The position numbers and the translations under genes were made by a program. A stretch of DNA of 13,785 bases. It comes from Actinomycetes bacterium. GTDB taxonomy: Bacteria; Actinomycetota; Actinomycetes; Actinomycetales; Cellulomonadaceae. Positions 8,701 through 13,785 of this stretch are shown here, piece by piece. A model generated the notes under the pieces. The model saw nothing but the letters and a program-made list of their open reading frames with translations. It had not been told where the DNA came from and searched no databases. The stretch spans positions 1 to 13,785 of the forward strand of contig JAEXEM010000252.1 of assembly GCA_023401045.1 (NCBI GenBank), written 5' to 3'. The number at the start of each line of letters is the position of its first letter. The first letter of the stretch is position 1.

Positions 8701-10287
8701 CCGCACCACGACATCTACTCGATCGAGGACCTCGCGCAGCTCATCCACGACGCGAAGAACGCGAACCCGCGTGCGCGGATCCACACCAAGCTCGTGAGCG
8801 AGTTCGGTGTCGGGACGGTCGCGGCGGGCGTGGCGAAGGCCCACTCCGACGTCGTGCTCATCTCGGGGCACGACGGCGGGACGGGTGCGAGCCCGCTGAC
8901 GTCGCTCAAGCACGCCGGCACGCCCTGGGAGATCGGCCTGGCCGAGACCCAGCAGACGCTCGTCCTCAACGACCTGCGCGACCGCGTCGTCGTCCAGGTC
9001 GACGGCCAGCTGAAGACCGGCCGCGACGTCGTCATCGGCGCGCTGCTCGGGGCGGAGGAGTTCGGCTTCGCGACGGCGCCGCTCGTCGTGTCGGGCTGCG
9101 TCATGATGCGCGTCTGCCACCTCGACACCTGTCCCGTCGGCGTCGCGACGCAGAACCCCGAGCTGCGGGCCCGGTTCACGGGCAAGCCGGAGTTCGTCGT
9201 CACGTTCTTCGAGTTCATCGCGCAGGAGGTGCGCGAGCACCTCGCGGCACTCGGCTTCCGCTCGATCGAGGAGGCCGTCGGCCACGTCGAGATGCTCGAC
9301 ACGCGCGCGGCCGTCGACCACTGGAAGGCCGAGGGGCTCGACCTCGGGCCGGTCCTCGCGGTGCCGCAGCCCAAGCCGGGCTCGGCCCTGCACCACGTGC
9401 GGGAGCAGGACCACGGTCTCGAGCGGGCGCTCGACAACCGGCTCATCTCCCTGGCGTCCGACGCGCTCGAGCGCGGTGAGCCCGTCCGGATCGACCTGCC
9501 GGTGCGCAACGTCAACCGCACGGTGGGCACGATGCTCGGCCACGAGGTCACGCGCCGCCACGGCGGCACCGGCCTGCCGGACGACACCATCGACGTCACG
9601 CTCACCGGCTCGGCGGGCCAGTCCTTCGGGGCGTTCGTGCCGCGCGGCGTCACGCTGCGGCTCTTCGGCGACGCGAACGACTACGTCGGCAAGGGCCTGT
9701 CCGGCGGCCGGCTCGTCGTCCGTCCGTCCCGCAGCTCGGTGCTGTCGAGCGAGCACAACGTCATCGCCGGCAACGTCATCGGGTACGGCGCGACGAGCGG
9801 TGAGATCTTCCTGCGCGGCCTGGTCGGCGAGCGCTTCGGCGTCCGGAACTCCGGCGCCACGCTCGTCGTCGAGGGCGTGGGGGACCACGCGTGCGAGTAC
9901 ATGACCGGCGGGACGGTGCTCGTGCTCGGGCGCACCGGCCGGAACCTCGGTGCGGGCATGTCCGGCGGCACGGCGTACGTGCTCGACCTGCGGCCGGCCC
10001 TCGTCAACACCGACGCGCTCGCCGCCAAGGAGCTGGCGCTCGATCCGCTCGACGACGAGGACTGGGAGCTCGTCACGAGCCTGCTGCGGCGGCACGCCGA
10101 GGAGACCGGCTCACCGGTCGCCGAGGAGCTGCTCGCCGAGCCCGGGCGCACCCGCTCCCGCTTCACCCGGCTGCTGCCGACCGAGTACGCCCGCGTCCGT
10201 CGTGCGCTCGCCCAGGCCGAGGCCGACGGCCTCGACCCGAGCGCCCCGGGCGTGTGGGACCAGATCCTGGAGGTGGCCCGTGGCTGA
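5725..10287 (+). CDS. gltB: Glutamate synthase large (alpha) subunit
   Basis: A protein of 1520 residues, full length for the bacterial enzyme. It hydrolyses glutamine, channels ammonia, and reduces the 2-oxoglutarate adduct to glutamate on FMN. The class II amidotransferase domain starts at C29 (in HDACGF), the likely N-terminal nucleophile after removal of a 28-residue propeptide. HNGEIN (250-255) and [11 protein letters not shown] belong to the same domain, which runs to about 430. A central linker domain follows. The FMN synthase domain includes GAMSYGSIS (883-891), [12 protein letters not shown] (906-917) and [10 protein letters not shown] (1047-1056). The 3Fe-4S cysteines are C1125, C1131 and C1136. 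The C-terminal Gly-rich beta-helix domain covers roughly 1270-1460. It overlaps gltD by 8 bases, so both subunits are made from one message. No frameshift or missing catalytic residue was seen. Confidence 0.98.
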   Translation: MSTSPVTPGALVAPTRHALYDPAAEHDACGFAWVATLRGTPGRDIVDAGLTALLNLDHRGAVGAEEDSGDGAGILTQIPDAFFRDVVDAELPAAGYYAIGMAFLPVDDDERARAVAAVEAVAVEEKLEVLAWRDVVVTADLVGPTARASMPVFRQLVVADPSRELSGIALDRRAYRLRKRVEREHGVYFASLSARTIAYKGMLTTAQLEPFFADLSDPRYASEIALVHSRFSTNTFPSWELAQPFRMIAHNGEINTVRGNRNWMAARQGMLSSELLGDLAPLLPVCTPGGSDSGSFDEVLELLHLAGRSLPHAVMMMIPEPWENHAQMDPATRAFFEYHSTLMEPWDGPAAMTFTDGTLIGAVQDRNGLRPGRYWVTEDGLVVCASEAGVLDLDPASIVAKGRLEPGLFFLVDTGQGRIVADQEVMAQLAAQRPYGTWVEENVVHLSQLPEREHVAHSAASVRRRQRAFGYTEEELKVLLTPMAATGAEPLGAMGSDTPVAVLSKRPRLLFDYFTQMFAQVTNPPLDAIREELVTSIGGAIGPEPNLLVDGPEHARKIRLSFPVIDNDQLAKIVHIAKEPSLGFRSTIIRGLYKVDGGGAALEKRLEEIFAEVDRAIEDGVSFLVLSDRNSDADLAPIPSLLLLSAVHHHTLRRHTRTQISLVVEAGDVREVHHVALLIGYGAAAVNPYLAMETVEDLARSGYLDVAPEKAVANLIKALGKGVLKVMSKMGISTIASYRGAQVFEAIGLSHALVDRYFTGTTSRLGGIGLDVIAAEVAARHADAYPASGNRQAHKRLAEGGEYQWRRGGEEHLFDPETVFRLQHSTRTRQMDVFREYTKRVDEQSERLMTLRGLLQFKEGARPPVPIDEVEPVSEIVKRFSTGAMSYGSISAEAHETLAIAMNELGGKSNTGEGGEDPERLHDPRRRSAVKQIASGRFGVTSEYLTFADDIQIKLAQGAKPGEGGQLPGHKVYPWVARTRHSTPGVGLISPPPHHDIYSIEDLAQLIHDAKNANPRARIHTKLVSEFGVGTVAAGVAKAHSDVVLISGHDGGTGASPLTSLKHAGTPWEIGLAETQQTLVLNDLRDRVVVQVDGQLKTGRDVVIGALLGAEEFGFATAPLVVSGCVMMRVCHLDTCPVGVATQNPELRARFTGKPEFVVTFFEFIAQEVREHLAALGFRSIEEAVGHVEMLDTRAAVDHWKAEGLDLGPVLAVPQPKPGSALHHVREQDHGLERALDNRLISLASDALERGEPVRIDLPVRNVNRTVGTMLGHEVTRRHGGTGLPDDTIDVTLTGSAGQSFGAFVPRGVTLRLFGDANDYVGKGLSGGRLVVRPSRSSVLSSEHNVIAGNVIGYGATSGEIFLRGLVGERFGVRNSGATLVVEGVGDHACEYMTGGTVLVLGRTGRNLGAGMSGGTAYVLDLRPALVNTDALAAKELALDPLDDEDWELVTSLLRRHAEETGSPVAEELLAEPGRTRSRFTRLLPTEYARVRRALAQAEADGLDPSAPGVWDQILEVARG
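10269..10274 (+). promoter_or_regulatory. Strong ribosome binding site of gltD inside the gltB end
   Basis: GGAGGT lies 5 bases before the GTG at 10280 and within the last codons of gltB. It fixes the gltD start and the 8-base overlap with gltB. Confidence 0.75.
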
Positions 10288-11755
10288 CCCTCGCGGTTTT
10301 CTCAAGGTGCGGGAGCGTGAGCTCCCGCCGAACCGGCCCGTCGAGGTGCGCCTGCGGGACTGGAAGGACGTGCACGAGCACCTCGAGGACGGTCAGCCGT
10401 TCCTCAAGGAGCAGGCCGGGCGCTGCATGGACTGCGGCATCCCGTTCTGCCACAACGGGTGCCCGCTGGGGAACCTCATCCCCGAGTGGAACGACCTCGT
10501 GTGGCGCGGGCAGTGGTCCGACGCGATCGACCGCCTGCACGCGACGAACAACTTCCCCGAGTTCACAGGGCGCATCTGCCCGGCGCCGTGCGAGTCGAGC
10601 TGCGTGCTCGGCATCAACCAGCCCCCGGTGACGATCAAGAACGTCGAGGTCTCGATCATCGACGAGGCGTTCGCCCGCGGTCTCGTCACCCCGCAGGTGC
10701 CGCAGCGGCTCACCGGCCACACCGTCGCCGTCGTCGGGTCCGGGCCGGCGGGCCTCGCGGCCGCCCAGCAGCTCACCCGTGCCGGGCACACCGTCGCGGT
10801 CTACGAGCGCGACGACGAGATCGGCGGCCTGCTGCGCTACGGCGTGCCGGACTTCAAGCTCGAGAAGGTCCACGTCGAGCGCCGACTCGAGCAGATGCGT
10901 GCCGAGGGCACCCGGTTCCGTGCGGGTGTCGAGGTCGGCAAGGACGTCACGTGGGCGCAGCTCCAGGCCCGGTACGACGCGATCGTCGTCGCCACCGGCG
11001 CCACCGTGCCGCGCATGCTGCGCGTCCCCGGGCTGGAGCTCGAGGGCGTCCACGTCGCGATGGACTACCTCCACCAGGCGAACGCCGTCGCGGCGGGCAA
11101 GGAGGTCGCCGACCAGATCACGGCGACCGGCAAGCACGTCGTCATCATCGGCGGCGGCGACACCGGTTCCGACTGCCTCGGCACCGCGCTGCGGCAGCAG
11201 GCCGCGTCCGTGACGACGCTCGCCATCGGCCGGACGCCACCGACCGAGCGCCCCGCGGACCAGCCGTGGCCCACCGACCCCGTGCTCTTCGAGGTCTCGT
11301 CCTCGCACGAGGAGGGCGGCGAGCGCGACTACCTCGCGTCGACCGTCGCGTTCCTCGGTGGCGAGGGCGACGACGCCGGGCACGTGCGAGCGCTGCGCGT
11401 CGCGACGACGGAGTACCTGCCCGACGGTCGCCGCGTGCCCACGCCCGGCACCGAGCGGGACATCCCGGCCGACCTCGTGCTCGTCGCCATGGGCTTCACC
11501 GGCCCGGAGACGGACGTCGTCACCGAGCAGCTGGGTCTCGAGGTGGCGTCGCGCGGCGCCCTGGCGCGGTCCGAGGACTTCTCGACCGACGTGCCCGGGG
11601 TGTTCGTGGCCGGCGACGCAGGCCGTGGCCAGTCGCTCGTCGTCTGGGCCATCGCGGAGGGCCGGGCGGCCGCGGCGGCCGTCGACGCCTACCTGTCGGG
11701 CACCACCGAGCTGCCCGCACCCGTCTCGGCGAGCACCGTCGCGCTCCGCCCGTGA
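10280..11755 (+). CDS. gltD: Glutamate synthase small (beta) subunit
   Basis: A flavoprotein of 491 residues that takes electrons from NADPH and passes them through FAD and Fe-S clusters to GltB. The N-terminal Fe-S region has C49, C52, C57 and C61 ([13 protein letters not shown]) and then C100, C104 and C108 (CPAPCESSC). The FAD Rossmann motif GSGPAG is at 153-158. The pyridine-nucleotide motif GGGDTG is at 291-296. The FAD-closing motif [19 protein letters not shown] lies near the C-terminus. Length and order are standard. The related dihydropyrimidine dehydrogenase N-half shares these motifs, but pairing with gltB decides the call. GTG is supported by the strong upstream site GGAGGT. NADPH rather than NADH is inferred from the family. 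Confidence 0.97.
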   Translation: MADPRGFLKVRERELPPNRPVEVRLRDWKDVHEHLEDGQPFLKEQAGRCMDCGIPFCHNGCPLGNLIPEWNDLVWRGQWSDAIDRLHATNNFPEFTGRICPAPCESSCVLGINQPPVTIKNVEVSIIDEAFARGLVTPQVPQRLTGHTVAVVGSGPAGLAAAQQLTRAGHTVAVYERDDEIGGLLRYGVPDFKLEKVHVERRLEQMRAEGTRFRAGVEVGKDVTWAQLQARYDAIVVATGATVPRMLRVPGLELEGVHVAMDYLHQANAVAAGKEVADQITATGKHVVIIGGGDTGSDCLGTALRQQAASVTTLAIGRTPPTERPADQPWPTDPVLFEVSSSHEEGGERDYLASTVAFLGGEGDDAGHVRALRVATTEYLPDGRRVPTPGTERDIPADLVLVAMGFTGPETDVVTEQLGLEVASRGALARSEDFSTDVPGVFVAGDAGRGQSLVVWAIAEGRAAAAAVDAYLSGTTELPAPVSASTVALRP

Positions 11756-11789
11756 TGCACAACTCCCATCGACCCTCCCGGGCGCGTAC

Positions 11790-11829
11790 CCGCAGGTCGG
11801 GTTCCGCGACCGGGACGTCCGGCCTGCGG
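11790..11829 (+). other. Structured region between gltD and pyk
   Basis: CCGCAGG (11790-11796) can pair with CCTGCGG (11823-11829). The interval holds two smaller possible hairpins: GGTCG (11795-11799) with CGACC (11807-11811), which competes with the outer stem for two bases, and the palindrome GGACGTCC (11813-11820). It may end the gltBD transcript or be part of the pyk control region. There is no T-run. The rest of the 11756-11859 gap shows only the -10-like box and a purine stretch (11838-11845). Confidence 0.35.
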
Positions 11830-11853
11830 CCGAAATCAAGGAAGGCTTAGTCT
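11825..11853 (+). promoter_or_regulatory. Candidate pyk promoter close to the start codon
   Basis: TAGTCT (11848-11853) fits the actinobacterial TAnnnT -10 pattern. Its spacing would place the transcription start at about 11859-11860, on or next to the A of the pyk ATG. The -35 position (11825-11830, TGCGGC, 17-base spacer) is poor, as is common for such promoters. The purine stretch AAGGAAGG (11838-11845) is 14 bases from ATG, too far for an ideal ribosome binding site. Both points suggest a leaderless message. Confidence 0.4.
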
Positions 11854-11859
11854 CGAGAC

Positions 11860-13296
11860 ATGCGTAGAGCCAAGATCGTCTGCACCATCGGACCCGCGAC
11901 GGAGTCGCCGGAGCAGGTCCAGGCACTCGTCGACGCGGGGATGGACGTCGCCCGTCTCAACCGCAGCCACGGCGACACCGAGGTGCACAAGCGGGTGTAC
12001 GACAACGTGCGCGCCGCGGCGAAGGCGTCGGGCCGCTCGGTCGCCGTCCTCGTCGACCTCCAGGGCCCGAAGATCCGGCTCGGCCGTTTCATCGAGGAGA
12101 AGCACGAGCTCGCCGTCGGTGACGTCTTCACGATCACGACCGACGACGTCGAGGGCACCAAGGAGCGCGTCTCGACGACGTTCAAGGGCCTGCCGGGCGA
12201 CGTCAAGCCCGGTGACCCGATCCTCATCGACGACGGCAAGGTGCTCGTGCGCGTCACGGCCGTCGAGGGCAACGACGTCGTCACGCGCGTCGAGGTCCCG
12301 GGCCCGGTGTCGAACAACAAGGGCCTCAACCTCCCCGGCGTGGCGGTCTCCGTCCCGGCCATGAGCGAGAAGGACGAGGAGGACCTGCGCTGGGCCCTCA
12401 ACGTCGGCGCGGACCTCATCGCGCTGTCGTTCGTCCGCACCGCGGCCGACTACGACGACGTGCGCCGGATCATGGAGGAGGAGGGCCGGATCGTCCCGGT
12501 CGTCGCCAAGATCGAGAAGCCGCAGGCCGTCGAGAACCTCAACGAGATCGTCCAGGCGTTCGACGGCATCATGGTGGCCCGCGGTGACCTCGGCGTCGAG
12601 CTGCCGCTCGAGCAGGTGCCGCTCGTCCAGAAGCGTGCCGTCGAGCTCGCCCGTCGGAACGCCAAGCCGGTCATCGTCGCCACCCAGGTGCTCGAGTCGA
12701 TGATCACGAGCCCGCGCCCGACGCGCGCCGAGGCGTCGGACTGCGCCAACGCCGTGCTCGACGGTGCGGACGCGGTCATGCTCTCGGGCGAGACGAGCGT
12801 CGGCGACTACCCGATCGAGGCCGTCCGCACGATGGCCCGCATCATCGAGAGCACCGAGCAGCTCGGTCGCGAGCGCATCGCCCCGCTCGGCTCCGTGCCC
12901 TCGACCCGCGGTGGCGCGATCACCCGTGCGGCCGCCGAGATCGGTGAGCGCATCGGCGTGAAGTACCTCGTGACGTTCACGCAGTCGGGTGACTCCGCGC
13001 GCCGGATGTCGCGTCTGCGTTCGCCGATCCCGCTGCTGGCGTTCACGCCGGAGGAGCAGGTGCGCAACGTGCTGTCCCTGTCGTGGGGCGTCCAGACGTA
13101 CCAGGTGCCCAAGGTCGAGGACACCGACTCGATGGTGACGCAGGTCGACCAGACGCTCCGTGCCAACGGTCTGGCCGAGGTCGGCGACTACGTCGTCGTC
13201 GTCGCCGGCACCCCGGTCGGCGTCGTCGGCTCGACGAACACCGTCGTCGTCCACAAGATCGGTGACGAGGAGACGGCGCGGACCCGCGTCGCCTGA
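11860..13296 (+). CDS. pyk: Pyruvate kinase
   Basis: A cytosolic enzyme of 478 residues, typical for bacterial pyruvate kinases, that converts PEP and ADP to pyruvate and ATP. The N-terminus RRAKIVCTIGPAT is the family start. R32, N34, S36 and H37 (RLNRSHG) and D66 and R73 (VDLQGPKIR) are active-site residues. The B domain spans roughly 70-167. K217 and E219 in VAKIEKPQ and D243 in ARGDLGVELP match the catalytic Lys and the Mg2+ ligands, and ATQVLESM follows. The allosteric C-domain covers about 340-478. K71 stands where muscle enzyme has Glu117, the mark of K+-independent pyruvate kinases. R35 replaces the more usual hydrophobic residue in RLNxSHG. The ATG at 11860 is fixed by the conserved N-terminus. 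The gene stands alone, ending at a strong hairpin. Confidence 0.97.
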   Translation: MRRAKIVCTIGPATESPEQVQALVDAGMDVARLNRSHGDTEVHKRVYDNVRAAAKASGRSVAVLVDLQGPKIRLGRFIEEKHELAVGDVFTITTDDVEGTKERVSTTFKGLPGDVKPGDPILIDDGKVLVRVTAVEGNDVVTRVEVPGPVSNNKGLNLPGVAVSVPAMSEKDEEDLRWALNVGADLIALSFVRTAADYDDVRRIMEEEGRIVPVVAKIEKPQAVENLNEIVQAFDGIMVARGDLGVELPLEQVPLVQKRAVELARRNAKPVIVATQVLESMITSPRPTRAEASDCANAVLDGADAVMLSGETSVGDYPIEAVRTMARIIESTEQLGRERIAPLGSVPSTRGGAITRAAAEIGERIGVKYLVTFTQSGDSARRMSRLRSPIPLLAFTPEEQVRNVLSLSWGVQTYQVPKVEDTDSMVTQVDQTLRANGLAEVGDYVVVVAGTPVGVVGSTNTVVVHKIGDEETARTRVA

Positions 13297-13309
13297 GTAT
13301 CTGTCGCTG

Positions 13310-13345
13310 CGACGGCCGCCACCCGCACCCGGGTGGCGGCCGTCG
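13310..13345. terminator. Strong hairpin between pyk and the convergent gene
   Basis: A perfect 16-bp stem (13310-13325 with 13330-13345) closes a 4-base loop (CACC). It sits 13 bases after the pyk stop and 26 bases past the end of the minus-strand gene. Its symmetry allows it to stop transcription from both sides. Neither strand has a following T-run, which is common for high-GC actinobacterial terminators. Confidence 0.75.
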
Positions 13346-13371
13346 TCGCGTCCGGGGCCGTGCCGGGCGCG

Positions 13372-13785
13372 TCAGGTGCCGGAGGGGCGGGCGGGCCCGT
13401 CGGCGACGAGAGGGGCGTCGGACCGCCAGCGCTCGACGGTCTCGAGGACCCAGTAGAGCGCGAACAGGCCGACGAGCGCGGCCTCGACGGTGAGCACGAC
13501 GGCGACGCGTCCGGGCGTGAGCAGGTGCAGGGCGACGACCGCCGCCAGCGTGAGGAGCTGTGCCGCTCCGAGCGTCGAGTACGCCGCGGCCCAGCGGGCC
13601 GACACGGCCCGGGCCCGGAAGCCATGGACGAGCACGACGGCGACGAGCGCGACGAGCAGGAGGACCGCGGCCACGTCGTGCCCGTGCTCGCGCAGCGCGT
13701 CCGGGGCCACCGTCCCCGTGAGGACGGCGACGGTGACGAGCACGCTGCCGGCGACGCGCACGGACGCCGCGGCACGGTCGAGGCC
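13372..13785 (-). CDS. Small multi-pass membrane protein, function unknown (5' end beyond window)
   Basis: The minus-strand frame is open from the right edge to the TGA at 13374-13372, giving at least 137 residues. A GTG at 13761 could start a 129-residue form. However, the frame continues upstream of it without a stop (GLDRAAASVR) and no clear ribosome binding site is visible, so the real start is probably outside. Four hydrophobic segments are seen: about VAGSVLVTVAVL, VAAVLLLVALVAVVLVHGF, LGAAQLLTLAAVVALHLL and VVLTVEAALVGLFALYWVL. The last is followed by ETVERWR and a short hydrophilic tail. No enzymatic motif is recognised. It converges on pyk with a shared terminator hairpin between them. 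Strong third-position G/C bias in this frame supports real coding. Confidence 0.7.
   Translation of the reverse strand, partial: GLDRAAASVRVAGSVLVTVAVLTGTVAPDALREHGHDVAAVLLLVALVAVVLVHGFRARAVSARWAAAYSTLGAAQLLTLAAVVALHLLTPGRVAVVLTVEAALVGLFALYWVLETVERWRSDAPLVADGPARPSGT

Noticed and set aside
5434..10095. A 1553-codon open frame on the minus strand, antisense to lgt and gltB
   Set aside because: It is opposite a clearly real gltB, and its product is Arg/Asp/Val/Leu-rich with no domains. Long antisense frames are expected where third positions are almost all G or C.
11836..13254. A 472-codon minus-strand frame opposite pyk
   Set aside because: It is a high-GC shadow of pyk with no recognisable motif. 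The same applies to long minus-strand frames opposite trpB, gltD and trpC.

Overview
The window reads as a core-metabolism stretch of a high-GC actinobacterial chromosome, most likely from Micrococcales (Cellulomonas-like or a relative). Three things suggest this: very strong G/C bias at third codon positions in every real gene, the family makeup of the proteins, and the order trpC-trpB-trpA-lgt-gltB-gltD-pyk. The genus is inferred from style and gene order; no marker gene here fixes it.

Layout. Bases 1-656 hold the 3' part of a small membrane protein with a Q/G/Y-rich repeat tail (DUF4190-like). It overlaps by 4 bases a DUF2752 membrane protein (653-1096). After a hairpin comes a second, paralogous DUF4190-like protein (1192-1632). 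Then comes a tightly packed block, trpC (1764-2576), trpB (2573-3877), trpA (3874-4710) and lgt (4707-5585), in which each gene overlaps the next by exactly 4 bases. A 139-base gap with a hairpin and a candidate promoter separates this from gltB (5725-10287) and gltD (10280-11755), the two subunits of NADPH-type glutamate synthase. A structured 104-base gap with a -10-like box right against the start codon precedes pyk (11860-13296). A strong 16-bp hairpin (13310-13345) lies between pyk and a convergent, minus-strand membrane protein that runs off the right edge.

How the genes work together. TrpC, TrpB and TrpA carry out the last steps of tryptophan synthesis, from CdRP through indole-3-glycerol phosphate to indole and tryptophan. 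trpE, trpD and trpF are not in the window; in many actinobacteria the trpF reaction is done by PriA. Lgt lipidates prolipoproteins and appears to ride on the trp transcript. GltB and GltD make two glutamates from glutamine and 2-oxoglutarate, and Pyk makes pyruvate and ATP from PEP. The small membrane proteins upstream of trpC have no known function.

I found no convincing novel system, mobile element, CRISPR array, tRNA or rRNA. The most interesting points are the unexplained DUF4190-DUF2752-DUF4190 trio beside trpCBA, a possibly leaderless pyk transcript, a Trp at the position of E. coli Lgt His103, and the Lys signature of a K+-independent pyruvate kinase. Promoter and hairpin calls were made by eye, without folding energies or transcript data.
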